In this document: piece by piece, positions 36,004 through 44,896 of the stretch
How the letters are laid out: the number at the start of each line of letters is the position of its first letter
Position numbering within the stretch: position 1 is the first letter of the stretch
Source of the DNA: Streptomyces sp. SDr-06
Lineage (GTDB): Bacteria > Actinomycetota > Actinomycetes > Streptomycetales > Streptomycetaceae
NCBI RefSeq assembly: GCF_003324565.1
Contig: NZ_QOLA01000003.1
Location: 372,001-436,000 of the forward strand
Direction of reading: 5' to 3'
DNA length: 64,000 nucleotides
Program-made: the position numbers and the translations under genes
Notes under the pieces: generated by a model
Told to the model about the DNA's origin: nothing
What the model saw: the letters and a program-made list of their open reading frames with translations, nothing else
Databases searched by the model: none

Positions 36004-38033
36004 CCTCCATGACCTCCGCGCGCGCCGCCACCCCGCTCGCGCCCCGCCCCGCCCGGATCCCGGTCCTCGACGTCACCCCGCAGGTGCGCGGCGGCACGGC
36101 CCCCGCCAAGGCCGTGACCGGTGAGAGCGTGACCATCGGGGCCACCGTCTTCCGCGAGGGCAGCGGTCTGGTGGCCGCCAACGTGGTGCTGCGCGACCCG
36201 GCGGGACGGCCGGGCCCGTGGATCCCGATGGTGCTGGTCGACGCCGACGCCGACCGCTGGGAGGCCACCGTCGTCCCGGACACCACCGGGCTCTGGACCT
36301 ACACCGTGGAGGCCTGGGCCGACCCCGTCGGCACCTGGCGCCGCGACGCACAGCTGAAGATCTCCGCCGGGGTCGATGTGGAGCTCACCCTCGCCGAAGG
36401 GGCCCTGCTGCACGAGCGGGCCGCCCTCGCGATCCCGGACAAGGACCGCCGGGAGGCGGTGACAGCGGCGGCAGGGGCGCTCCGCGACGAAGCGAGCCCC
36501 ACCCCCCGTCGGCTCGCCGCGACCACCGACCCGAAGGTGATCGCCGCGCTGGACGCCCGTCCGCTGCGCGAACTGGTCACCGTCTCCCGGCCGCTGCCCC
36601 TGCTCGTCGAGCGCCGGCGCGCACTCGTGGGTTCCTGGTACGAGCTGTTCCCGCGCTCCGAGGGGGCGGTGCTCACCCCGGGACAGGCGCCCGTCAGCGG
36701 CACGTTCAAGACCGCGGCCCTGCGCCTGCCCGCGGTCGCCGCGATGGGGTTCGACGTGGTGTATCTGCCGCCGATCCACCCCATCGGGCGCAGCCACCGC
36801 AAGGGCCCGGACAACGCGCTCACCGCGGGTCCCGACGACGTGGGCTCGCCCTGGGCGATCGGCTCGGCCGACGGCGGGCACGACGCCGTCCACCCCGCGC
36901 TCGGCACCCTCGACGACTTCCGCCAATTCGTCAGGAAGGCCGGGGAGTTGGGAATGGAGGTGGCCCTGGACTTCGCGCTCCAGTGCTCACCCGACCACCC
37001 CTGGCTGACCCAGCACCCCGAGTGGTTCACCCACCGCGCGGACGGCACCATCGCCTCCGCCGAGAACCCGCCGAAGAAGTACGAGGACATCCACCCCCTC
37101 GACTTCGACACGGACTTCGAGGGGCTCGTCGCCGAGACCGTGCGGATCCTGCGCCACTGGATCGCCCAGGGCGTGCGCATCTTCCGCGTCGACAACCCGC
37201 ACACCAAGCCGGTCGCCTTCTGGGAGCGGGTCATCGCCGCGGTCACCGCCACCGACCCCGACGTGGTCTTCCTCGCCGAGGCGTTCACCCGGCGCGCCAT
37301 GGTGCACGCCCTCGCGCAGGCCGGCTTCCAGCAGTCGTACACGTACTTCACCTGGAAGAACACCAAGGAGGAGCTGACCGAGTACGGCACCGAACTCAGC
37401 CGCGACAGCTCCGGCTTCCTGCGCCCCAACCTGTTCGTGAACACCCCCGACATCCTGCACGCCTACCTCCAGGACGGCGGCAGGCCCGCCTTCGAGACCC
37501 GCGCGGTGCTCGCCGCCACGCTCGCCCCGACGTGGGGCGTGTACGCGGGCTACGAGCTGTGCGAGGGCGAGGCGCTGGAGGCGGGCACCGAGGACTACGC
37601 CCGCTCGGAGAAGTACGAACTGCGCCCCCGCGACTGGGCCGCCGCCGAGGCCGAGGGCGCCACCATCGCCCCGCTGATCACCCGCCTCAACGAGCTGCGC
37701 CGCGCCCACCCCGCCCTCCAGGAACTGCGCAACCTCCGCTTCCACCCCACCGACCACGACCAACTCCTCGCCTACTCCAAGCAGGTGGGGCGGGCGGACG
37801 GCGGCACCGACACCGTCCTCGCGGTCGTCAACCTGGACCCGCACCACGCGAGCGAGGGCACCGTGTCCTTCGACCTCGCCTCGCTCGGGCTGCCCGGAGA
37901 CGGCACCCTGACGGTGCGCGACGAGCTCACCGGCGACCTCCACACCTGGCACCCGCACACCTACGTACGCCTGGAGCCGGGACGCTCGCCCGCCCATCTG
38001 CTGACCCCGCTCACCGAGGGGCGCACGCCGTGA
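36000..38033 (+). CDS. glgE: Alpha-1,4-glucan:maltose-1-phosphate maltosyltransferase
   Basis: GH13_3 enzyme of 677 aa that transfers maltosyl units from alpha-maltose 1-phosphate onto glucans. Nucleophile Asp398 in IFRVDNPHTKP and acid/base Glu427 in VFLAEAFTR correspond to Asp394 and Glu423 of Streptomyces coelicolor GlgE. The N-terminal domain (25-125) and helical S-domain (about 130-200), GE-specific YFTWKNTKEELTEY and FVNTPDILHAYL are present. ATG 36000 overlaps the DJ-1 stop (ATGA); GTG of the kinase overlaps its stop. This is the central gene of the glucan operon. Confidence 0.95.
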   Translation: MTSMTSARAATPLAPRPARIPVLDVTPQVRGGTAPAKAVTGESVTIGATVFREGSGLVAANVVLRDPAGRPGPWIPMVLVDADADRWEATVVPDTTGLWTYTVEAWADPVGTWRRDAQLKISAGVDVELTLAEGALLHERAALAIPDKDRREAVTAAAGALRDEASPTPRRLAATTDPKVIAALDARPLRELVTVSRPLPLLVERRRALVGSWYELFPRSEGAVLTPGQAPVSGTFKTAALRLPAVAAMGFDVVYLPPIHPIGRSHRKGPDNALTAGPDDVGSPWAIGSADGGHDAVHPALGTLDDFRQFVRKAGELGMEVALDFALQCSPDHPWLTQHPEWFTHRADGTIASAENPPKKYEDIHPLDFDTDFEGLVAETVRILRHWIAQGVRIFRVDNPHTKPVAFWERVIAAVTATDPDVVFLAEAFTRRAMVHALAQAGFQQSYTYFTWKNTKEELTEYGTELSRDSSGFLRPNLFVNTPDILHAYLQDGGRPAFETRAVLAATLAPTWGVYAGYELCEGEALEAGTEDYARSEKYELRPRDWAAAEAEGATIAPLITRLNELRRAHPALQELRNLRFHPTDHDQLLAYSKQVGRADGGTDTVLAVVNLDPHHASEGTVSFDLASLGLPGDGTLTVRDELTGDLHTWHPHTYVRLEPGRSPAHLLTPLTEGRTP

Positions 38034-39466
38034 GCGTCACCGCCACCGAGCCGGTCCTCGCCCCGCTGCTGCCCGCGCTCGCACCGTGGCTCACCACCCG
38101 GCGCTGGTTCGCGGGCGGCGGCGGCCCGCTCACCGCCCTGGACCCGGTGGCCGTCACCGTCGTACGGGAGCAGTCCCCGGCCCTGGTCCACGCCGTGCTG
38201 CGGGCCCGCCACGCCGACGGCACCGAGCGGCTCTACCAGCTGCTGCTCGGAGTGCGCCCGGAGCTGCCCGCCCGCCTCGCGCCGTCCGCCATCGGCGGGG
38301 TGCCGGACGGGCCGTGGCGGGGTTGGACGCTGTACGAGGCCGTCGAGGATCCGGCGCTGCTCGGCGTGCTCCTGCGCACCCTGGCGGTGCGCGACCGGAC
38401 CGGCGGGCTGCGCCTGGAGCGCACCTCGGGGCTGCCGCTGCCCGTCGGTCTCGTGCCGCGCGCGCTGACCGCCGAGCAGAGCAACAGCACGGTGGCGTAC
38501 GGCGACCGGCTGCTGCTCAAGCTCTACCGCCGGCCGGAACCGGGCCCGCACGCCGAGATCGAGGCCCTGCGCGCACTCGCCGACCGGCGGTGCGCCCGCA
38601 CCCCCCGCCCGCACGGCGCGCTGCACACGGACGCGCCGGGCGGCGAGGGCCTGGTGCTCGGGCTCGTGGAGGACTTCCTGCCCGCCGAGGCCGACGGGTG
38701 GGAGAGCGCGGTGCGGCACGCCGCCGACTGCATCGAGGGGAGCTGCCGCACCGTCCCGGCCACCGGCGGCTTCACCGCGCACGCCCGCACCCTCGGCCAG
38801 GCCGTCGCCGAGGTGCACACCGCGCTCGCCGAGGCCTTCCCGCGCACCCTGCTCGGGCCGGGCGAGGTGGCCGACGACGCGGCCGACATGGTGCGCCGAC
38901 TGAGCGACGCGATCACCGAGGTGCCCGCGCTGGCCCGCTACCGCACCGCCCTGTGCGCCCTGTACGAGGACTACGCGGCCCTCGCCGCCCGCGGCTGCCC
39001 CATGACCGCCCAACGCGTCCACGGCGACCTGCACCTGGGGCAGGCGCTGCGGACCGCGGACGGCTGGCGGATCATCGACTTCGAGGGCCAGCCCGCCACC
39101 CCGGCCGCCGAGCGGACCCGGCCGCGGCCGGCGCTGCGCGACGTCGCCTCCCTGCTGCGCTCCTTCGACTACGCCGCCCGCACCGCACTCGCCGACGTGC
39201 AGGAGCGGTCCCCCGACGGGGGGCCGGGGCCGCGGCTGCGGCGCACCCGCCGGGCCCACGCCTGGGCCGTCCGCAACCGGCGCGCGTTCTGCGACGGCTA
39301 CCGGGCGGCGGGCGGCGCCGACCCCTCCTGCCGGCCCGTTCCGCTGCGCGCCTTCGAGGCCGACAAGGCGGTGTACGAGGCCGTGTACGAGGCGCGGCAC
39401 CGCCCGGCCCTGCTGCCCGTCCCGCTGGCCGCCGTCCACCGGCTTGCGGGCTCCCGCCGACCCTGA
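38030..39466 (+). CDS. mak: Maltokinase (Pep2/Mak)
   Basis: Kinase of 478 aa with an aminoglycoside phosphotransferase-like fold, phosphorylating maltose to maltose 1-phosphate for GlgE. The N-terminal cap has the LTTRRWFAGGGGPL segment. LLLKLYRRPEPGPHAEIEAL gives the ATP-binding lysine and glutamate, VHGDLHLGQAL is the catalytic loop with Asp, and WRIIDFEGQP the metal loop. GTG 38030 overlaps the glgE stop. In most actinobacteria mak follows or is fused to treS, which is missing here, so its maltose must come from elsewhere. Confidence 0.92.
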   Translation: MSVTATEPVLAPLLPALAPWLTTRRWFAGGGGPLTALDPVAVTVVREQSPALVHAVLRARHADGTERLYQLLLGVRPELPARLAPSAIGGVPDGPWRGWTLYEAVEDPALLGVLLRTLAVRDRTGGLRLERTSGLPLPVGLVPRALTAEQSNSTVAYGDRLLLKLYRRPEPGPHAEIEALRALADRRCARTPRPHGALHTDAPGGEGLVLGLVEDFLPAEADGWESAVRHAADCIEGSCRTVPATGGFTAHARTLGQAVAEVHTALAEAFPRTLLGPGEVADDAADMVRRLSDAITEVPALARYRTALCALYEDYAALAARGCPMTAQRVHGDLHLGQALRTADGWRIIDFEGQPATPAAERTRPRPALRDVASLLRSFDYAARTALADVQERSPDGGPGPRLRRTRRAHAWAVRNRRAFCDGYRAAGGADPSCRPVPLRAFEADKAVYEAVYEARHRPALLPVPLAAVHRLAGSRRP

Positions 39467-39481
39467 GAGGAACCCCAACCC

Positions 39482-41713
39482 GTGCTCCAGACGCGGCACT
39501 TGACGACCCGTATGGCCGAGGCCGAACTCGACCGGCTGCTGGCGGGTGCGCACCACGACCCGCACGCCGTGCTCGGCGCACACCCGGTGGCGGACGGGGT
39601 CGCGGTCAGGGTGCTCCGCCCGCTCGCCCGGTCCGTCGCGGCGGTCACCGCGGACGGCGCCCGCATCGAGCTGGCCCACCAGCGCGACGGGCTGTTCACC
39701 GGGCTGCTGCCGGGGGCCGAGGTGCCCGCCTACCGACTGCACGTCGCCTACGGCGAGCGGGAGGAGAGCCACGAGGACGGCTACCGCTTCCTGCCCACCC
39801 TGGGCGACCTCGATCTGCACCTCATCTCCGAGGGCCGGCACTGGGAGCTGTGGCAGGCCCTCGGGGCCCGCCCCCGCACCCTCGACGGCGTCCAGGGCAC
39901 CGGCTTCGCCGTGTGGGCCCCCAACGCCCAGGGGGTGCGTGTCATCGGCGACTTCAACGGCTGGAACGGCACCGCGCACCCCATGCGCTCGCTCGGCTCC
40001 AGCGGCGTGTGGGAGCTGTTCGTGCCCGGCGCCGGACCCGGCACCGTCTACAAGTACGAGATCCACACGCGTGACGGCCGCATGCTCCAGAAGGCCGACC
40101 CGCTGGCCCGCGCCACCGAGTGCCCGCCCGCGACCGCCTCCGTCGTGTACGAGTCCTCGTACGTGTGGGGCGACGCCGAGTGGATGGCGCGGCGTGGCGG
40201 GGAGGACTGCCGGCAGCGTCCGATGTCGGTCTACGAGGTCCACATCCCGTCATGGCGGCCCGGCCTCGGCTACCGCGAACTCGCCGAGGAGTTGCCGAAA
40301 TACGTCGCCGACCTCGGGTTCACACATGTGGAATTCATGCCGGTGATGGAACATCCCTTCGGCGGCTCCTGGGGCTACCAGGTGACCGGCTACTACGCTC
40401 CCACCGCGCGCCTGGGCACCCCCGACGACTTCCGCTACCTCGTGGACGCGCTGCACGGCGCCGGGATCGGGGTCATCGCGGACTGGGTGCCGGCGCACTT
40501 CCCGAAGGACGAGTTCGCCCTTTCCCGATTCGACGGCGAACCCCTTTACGAGCCCGCCGACCCCCGGCGCGCCCACCATCCGGACTGGGGCACCCTGGAA
40601 TTCGACTACGGCCGCCGCGAGATACGCAACTTCCTGGTCGCCAACGCCGTCTACTGGTGCACCGAATTCCATGTGGACGCGCTGCGCGTGGACGCCGTCG
40701 CCTCGATGCTCTACCTCGACTATTCCCGGCAGGAGGGCGGCTGGAGCCCCAATGAGCTCGGCGGACGGGAAAACCTGGCGGCCGTCGCCTTCCTGCAGGA
40801 AATGACCGATACTGTGCGCCGCCGGGCCCCGGGCGCCCTCACCATCGCCGAGGAGTCGACGTCCTGGCCCGGTGTGACGCGGCCCACCTACGAAGTCGGC
40901 GCGGACGGATTCGGCGGGCTCGGCTTCGACCTCAAGTGGAACATGGGCTGGATGCACGACTCGCTCGGCTATGTCGCGCGCGACCCGGTCCACCGCGCCT
41001 ATCACCACGACGAGTTGACCTTCTCGATGGTGTACGCATACAGCGAGGCCTATCTGCTGCCGCTCTCGCACGACGAGGTCGTCCACGGCAAGCGCTCACT
41101 GGTCGCCAAGATGCCGGGGGACTGGTGGCAGCAGCGCGCGAATCTGCGCTCCTGCCTGGGGTACATGTGGGCCCACCCGGGAAAGCAACTCCTCTTTATG
41201 GGACAGGAGTTCGGGCAGGGCGAGGAATTCGACCACGACCGGGGCCCGCAGTGGTGGGTCCTGGACGAGAAGTGGCCGGCCCACCGCGACCACCGCGGCA
41301 TCCGCTCCCTGATCAGCGATCTGAACCAGGTCTACAGCGTCACCCCCGCCCTGTGGCAGCTCGACAGCGACCCCGCGGGCTTCTCGTGGATCGACGGATC
41401 GCGCGCCGAGGACAACGTGCTGTCGTTCGTGCGGTACGACGCCGAGGGGCGACCCCTGGTGGTCGTCTGCAACTTCTCCCCGGTGGTCCGCACCGGCTAC
41501 CGCATCGGGCTCCCGGAGGCCGCCGCCTGGACGGAGGTCCTCAACAGCGACGCGGAGCGTTATGGCGGCAGCGGGGTGCTGAACCCCGGGGTCATCGTGC
41601 CCGAGCCGGTCTCCTGGCACGGCCGCGCGCGGAGCGCTGCCCTGACCCTGCCGCCGCTGGGCACCTTCTGGCTGCGGCCGGTCCCCGACGTTGCGGAGGG
41701 CGACGATGAGTGA
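39482..41713 (+). CDS. glgB: 1,4-alpha-glucan branching enzyme
   Basis: GH13_9 enzyme of 743 aa that creates alpha-1,6 branches. The N-terminal N1 and CBM48 domains precede the catalytic barrel. Nucleophile Asp404 lies in [11 protein letters not shown] and acid/base Glu457 in [21 protein letters not shown] and FMGQEFGQ are further signatures. GTG 39482 follows GAGAGG, 15 bases after mak. Codons in about 40300-41250 use noticeably more GAA, TTT, TAT and AAA than the flanking parts, hinting at a mosaic origin. Its end overlaps the mutase-like gene by 8 bases. Confidence 0.95.
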   Translation: MLQTRHLTTRMAEAELDRLLAGAHHDPHAVLGAHPVADGVAVRVLRPLARSVAAVTADGARIELAHQRDGLFTGLLPGAEVPAYRLHVAYGEREESHEDGYRFLPTLGDLDLHLISEGRHWELWQALGARPRTLDGVQGTGFAVWAPNAQGVRVIGDFNGWNGTAHPMRSLGSSGVWELFVPGAGPGTVYKYEIHTRDGRMLQKADPLARATECPPATASVVYESSYVWGDAEWMARRGGEDCRQRPMSVYEVHIPSWRPGLGYRELAEELPKYVADLGFTHVEFMPVMEHPFGGSWGYQVTGYYAPTARLGTPDDFRYLVDALHGAGIGVIADWVPAHFPKDEFALSRFDGEPLYEPADPRRAHHPDWGTLEFDYGRREIRNFLVANAVYWCTEFHVDALRVDAVASMLYLDYSRQEGGWSPNELGGRENLAAVAFLQEMTDTVRRRAPGALTIAEESTSWPGVTRPTYEVGADGFGGLGFDLKWNMGWMHDSLGYVARDPVHRAYHHDELTFSMVYAYSEAYLLPLSHDEVVHGKRSLVAKMPGDWWQQRANLRSCLGYMWAHPGKQLLFMGQEFGQGEEFDHDRGPQWWVLDEKWPAHRDHRGIRSLISDLNQVYSVTPALWQLDSDPAGFSWIDGSRAEDNVLSFVRYDAEGRPLVVVCNFSPVVRTGYRIGLPEAAAWTEVLNSDAERYGGSGVLNPGVIVPEPVSWHGRARSAALTLPPLGTFWLRPVPDVAEGDDE

Positions 41714-43064
41714 GACACGCGGCACGGCCGAGCGGATCGTGGGGGCGCACGGCATCCGCGGCCGGGTGCCCGACGAACTCGACCAGGGCGGCTCCTACCG
41801 GGCGGGCGCCGCGTTCGCGCTGCTCACCGGGGTGCCGGTGATCGCGGTGGCACACGACGCGCGGGGCTGTTCACCGGCCCTCGCGGACGCCTTCGCCCAG
41901 GGCGTCCTCGACCAGGGCGCCGACGTCTTGGACGCCGGTCCCGGCCCCGCCGACTGCCTGACCTATCTCTGCGGGTACCTGGAGGTGCCGGGCGCCCTGG
42001 TCACGGCCGGGCAGGGGCCCGGGGCGCCCCACGGCATCCGGCTGTGCGGCCCCGGCGCCGTGCCGGTCGCCGAGGGCAGCGGGCTGGAGGCGATCCGGGC
42101 GCGGCTGGCCGGCCCGCGACCGCCGATGGCCGAGCTGCCGGGCTCCGTGGTCCCCGCTCCGGTGCTCGACGACTACGCCTGCCATCTGCGGTCCCTGGTC
42201 GATCTGTCCGGCATCCGCCGCCTGAAGGTGGTGGTCGACGCGGGCCACGGCATGGCCGCGCTCACCGCGCCCCGGGTGCTGCACCACCATGCCGTCGAGC
42301 TCGTGCCCGTGCGTTTCGAGCGGCCCGGCGCGCGCGGCGGACAGACGACGGGGGACCTCGCGCAGTGGGTGCGCCGCGCCGGCGCGGACCTGGGGCTCGC
42401 CTTCGACGCGGGCGCGGACCGCTGCCGCGCCGTGGACGAGCACGGCGCGCCCGTCCCGTCCGCCGCCGTCATCGCCCTGGTCGCGGCCCGGGAACTCGCC
42501 CGGCGCCCGGGTGCCGCGGTGGTCCACGACCTCATCACCTCGCGCTCCGCCGTGGAGGCGGTCGAGGCGGCCGGCGGCATCCCGCTGCGCTGCCGGGTCG
42601 GCCGCTCGGCCATCCGTTCCCTGATGGCCGAACAGGACGCGGCCTTCGGCGGCGGCCACGCGGGCCGCTACTACTTCCGCGACTTCTGGTGCGCCGACTC
42701 CGCCATGCTCGCCGCCCTGCACCTGGTGGCGGAGCTCGGACAGTCGGGACGCACGCTGTCGCAGCTGGCGGCCGGACACGACCGCTACCCCCGCTCCGGC
42801 GAGATCGGCGTCCGCGTCGAGGACCCCGTGGCGGCGCTGCACCGCGTCACCGCGCACTTCGCGGCCACCGCCGCGCTCGATCATCTCGACGGCGTCACGG
42901 GGGAGTTCGGCGACGGCTCCTGGTTCAACGTGCGGGCGGCGCGTACCGCCCCGCTGGTACGCATCCATGTGGAGGCCGAGGACCCGGCCGCGATGGAGGT
43001 GCTGCGCGACCGGGTCCTCGGGGTGGTGACGGCTTCGGCGGCTAGCGCGCGTTCTGCTCGCTGA
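41706..43064 (+). CDS. Phosphohexomutase-superfamily homologue lacking catalytic motifs (probable pseudoenzyme)
   Basis: Protein of 452 aa with the overall layout of phosphomannomutase/phosphoglucomutase (GIRGRV start, [17 protein letters not shown]). Yet every active-site loop is altered: TASHNP is TAGQGP at 100-105, so the phosphoserine is Gly102; the metal loop DGDxDR is DAGADR at 234-239, losing one Asp; the sugar loop GEHSGH is GGHAGR at 316-321; the phosphate loop RPSNTEP is RAARTAP at 410-416. The reading frame is intact and coupled to glgB, so it appears selected for a non-catalytic or different role, perhaps glucan or sugar-phosphate sensing. Confidence 0.82.
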   Translation: MSETRGTAERIVGAHGIRGRVPDELDQGGSYRAGAAFALLTGVPVIAVAHDARGCSPALADAFAQGVLDQGADVLDAGPGPADCLTYLCGYLEVPGALVTAGQGPGAPHGIRLCGPGAVPVAEGSGLEAIRARLAGPRPPMAELPGSVVPAPVLDDYACHLRSLVDLSGIRRLKVVVDAGHGMAALTAPRVLHHHAVELVPVRFERPGARGGQTTGDLAQWVRRAGADLGLAFDAGADRCRAVDEHGAPVPSAAVIALVAARELARRPGAAVVHDLITSRSAVEAVEAAGGIPLRCRVGRSAIRSLMAEQDAAFGGGHAGRYYFRDFWCADSAMLAALHLVAELGQSGRTLSQLAAGHDRYPRSGEIGVRVEDPVAALHRVTAHFAATAALDHLDGVTGEFGDGSWFNVRAARTAPLVRIHVEAEDPAAMEVLRDRVLGVVTASAASARSAR

Positions 43065-44397
43065 GCGCGTCGCGGGGGTTGGGCGTGGGCTGGAGACCGG
43101 TCGCGGACAGCGCGGCGTCGTAGGCGACCAGGGCCTGCTTGGTGTAGCCCTCGCCCTTCCAGAGGTCGCCGATGACCCGCCAGTACGCGGCCGTCTCGTA
43201 GGACGGCGGGAAGTGCCGCAGCTGGCGGGTGGCGGCGTCCAGCACCTGCTTGCCGAGGTCGGTCTCCTGGCGCAGGAAGTGCAGTTGGGCGAGCGCGGCA
43301 CGGGCGGAGACCGCGAGCACCCGGGGTTCGGTCCCGAGCAGGCCGAGGGCGCGCTCGGCGTGGGCGGACGCCTCGTCCCAGTTGCCGAGCATGGTGTCGG
43401 CCTTGGCGAGGTTGAGCTCGCAGCGGGCGAGCTCGTCGGCGTTGCCGGACTCCGCCAGCGACTGCTGGGCCTCCTCCAGGAGGTCCTTGGCCCGGGCGGC
43501 GTCGCCCGTCTCGGTCTGGAGCAGCAGCCAGCCGTAGTTCATCTTGAGCATCGCGACATGGCGCACGTTGTCGTCCTCGGCCATCATCGCCAGCGCCCGC
43601 TCGGTCAGGGCCAGCGCCTCGGCCAGCTGCCCGCGCGACTGGGCGACCAGACCCGCGTTCCAGTACACCGCGCCCCGCGAGGCCCGGGCGCCCTGCTTCT
43701 CGGCGATGGGGATGAGGCGCTGGGCCAGCAGATGGGCCCGGGCGTGGTCGCCGCGCAGCCGGTAGGAGCCCATGAGGGTCGAGCCGAGCTGGATGTGATC
43801 CACCGTCACATCGAGTCCCAGCGCGTCGAGCCTGCTCATGGCCCGCTCGCCGATCTCGATGCTGACGGTGATGTCCCCCATGTTGCGGTAGCAGCGCGAC
43901 AGCGCCACGGCCGTGCGGGACCACTCGTCCGAGCCCGCCGCCAGGGCGGGGTCGGCGAAGAGCTCCTCGAGCAGCGGGATGGCGGCCTCCAGCCGGCCGA
44001 GCTTCTCCAGGGCCGCGGCCTGGCCCATGCGGGCCCGCCGCTTCATGGCGTCGTCCAACGGCAGCGTGCCGCCCAGGAGTTCGCTGAAGGTCTGCAGTGC
44101 CTCGCCGTCGGCTCCGTTGCGCAGCGCCATGTCGCCGAAGGCCAGCTTGAGCCGGGCCTCCTCCATCTCGTGCTGGTCGCGCCCGGTGCGCAGGTACTCG
44201 GTGGAGCAGTCCAGCTTGGTGGCGAGCGATCCGAGGACCGCGTCGGACGGCGCCCGCTTGCCGGCCTCGATCAGCGACACGTAGCTGGTCGAGATCTCCT
44301 CCGACGCGAGGTCCTGCTGCTTCAGTCCCCGCCGGACCCGCAGCTCCCGGATGCGCTGTCCCAGGCCGACGGACGAGTGGGGCTCAGAGTGATCCAC
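43042..44397 (-). CDS. XRE-family regulator with TPR sensor domain
   Basis: Protein of 451 aa. Residues about 12-68 form a Cro/CI helix-turn-helix (LGQRIRELRVRRGLKQQDLA, then STSYVSLIEAGKRAPSD). Residues 90-440 are a series of about eight TPR-like helical repeats, a layout used by quorum-peptide and metabolite-sensing regulators. GTG 44397 has AAGGAG upstream, embedded in tandem 12-base repeats. Its 3' end overlaps the convergent mutase homologue by 23 bases. It faces the small-protein/glgM unit and is the best local candidate to bind the TTGACTC motifs between them. Confidence 0.87.
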   Translation of the reverse strand: MDHSEPHSSVGLGQRIRELRVRRGLKQQDLASEEISTSYVSLIEAGKRAPSDAVLGSLATKLDCSTEYLRTGRDQHEMEEARLKLAFGDMALRNGADGEALQTFSELLGGTLPLDDAMKRRARMGQAAALEKLGRLEAAIPLLEELFADPALAAGSDEWSRTAVALSRCYRNMGDITVSIEIGERAMSRLDALGLDVTVDHIQLGSTLMGSYRLRGDHARAHLLAQRLIPIAEKQGARASRGAVYWNAGLVAQSRGQLAEALALTERALAMMAEDDNVRHVAMLKMNYGWLLLQTETGDAARAKDLLEEAQQSLAESGNADELARCELNLAKADTMLGNWDEASAHAERALGLLGTEPRVLAVSARAALAQLHFLRQETDLGKQVLDAATRQLRHFPPSYETAAYWRVIGDLWKGEGYTKQALVAYDAALSATGLQPTPNPRDALSEQNAR

Positions 44398-44701
44398 GGC
44401 GACTCCTTGAGCAACAGGTTGAGCAACAGGTTGAGCAGTGAGTTGAGCGGGGTGAGCTTGACTCAGATCATTACAACCGATGCTACTCGCATGTCAGGTG
44501 CCCGCAAGCGCTTAGCCCCTGAACTCTGGGCAGAACTGTGGGCGCGTTGGCTCCTTTCGACCCCTCTCGCACCGCGCGATTCGGAATTCCTGCCTCCGTA
44601 ACGACCATGATCGCGCATTGCACAACCAATACTTGACTCGAATGGTCACGCCTGGTTGACTCATCGAGTCAAATTGAGTCGTCCGGGGAGGGGCTATTTC
44701 A
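44398..44701. promoter_or_regulatory. Divergent control region with repeated TTGACTC motifs
   Basis: 304 bases between the XRE-TPR regulator and the small-protein gene, more AT-rich than its surroundings. TTGACTC occurs at 44458-44464, 44633-44639 and 44656-44662. The last forms the perfect inverted repeat TTGACTCATCGAGTCAA (44656-44672), followed by TTGAGTC at 44674-44680. These look like binding sites for one regulator controlling both directions. Confidence 0.65.
44407..44448 (-). repeat. Four TTGAGC repeats at exact 12-base period around the regulator's ribosome binding site
   Basis: TTGAGC occurs at 44407, 44419, 44431 and 44443. The 12-base unit TTGAGCAACAGG is exact between the first copies. 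Read on the minus strand, the last copy contributes to the CAAGGAG ribosome binding site of the XRE-TPR gene. Confidence 0.8.
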
Positions 44702-44863
44702 ATGGGATCGAAGCAGATTTGGCTGATCATCATCGCGGCATTCTCGGTGGGTGTATTCCTCAGCGGGATCCTCATATTCGAAGCGGGACCCACGTCGATA
44801 TCGCCGGGCAGCGACCACTCCCGCATAGAAGCGGTGCCCGCGAACGGCGGAACGTGCTGCTGA
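44702..44863 (+). CDS. Small single-pass membrane protein ending in Cys-Cys
   Basis: 53-aa protein: start MGSKQIW, one hydrophobic helix (residues about 7-27, LIIIAAFSVGVFLSGILIF), then a polar tail of 25 residues ending GGTCC. ATG 44702 has GGGGAGGGG at good spacing. No known family is recognised. Codon use is less GC-biased (three ATA codons). It lies 33 bases before glgM, probably on the same transcript, downstream of the TTGACTC inverted repeat. The terminal cysteine pair suggests disulphide, metal or lipid attachment. Confidence 0.68.
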   Translation: MGSKQIWLIIIAAFSVGVFLSGILIFEAGPTSISPGSDHSRIEAVPANGGTCC

Positions 44864-44896
44864 ACCGCCTCGTGGCCGACAACGGTAGGAGAGGGA

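Noticed and set aside
37961..40243. 760-codon leftward open frame over mak and glgB
   Set aside because: Antisense shadow of high-GC3 genes; its translation is Gly/Arg/His-rich without motifs.
41706..43064. Ordinary phosphomannomutase/phosphoglucomutase
   Set aside because: The catalytic Ser and metal, sugar and phosphate loops are all altered, so an active-mutase annotation is not supported.
44407..44448. CRISPR-like array
   Set aside because: The period is only 12 bases with no spacers and no cas genes; it is a short tandem repeat.
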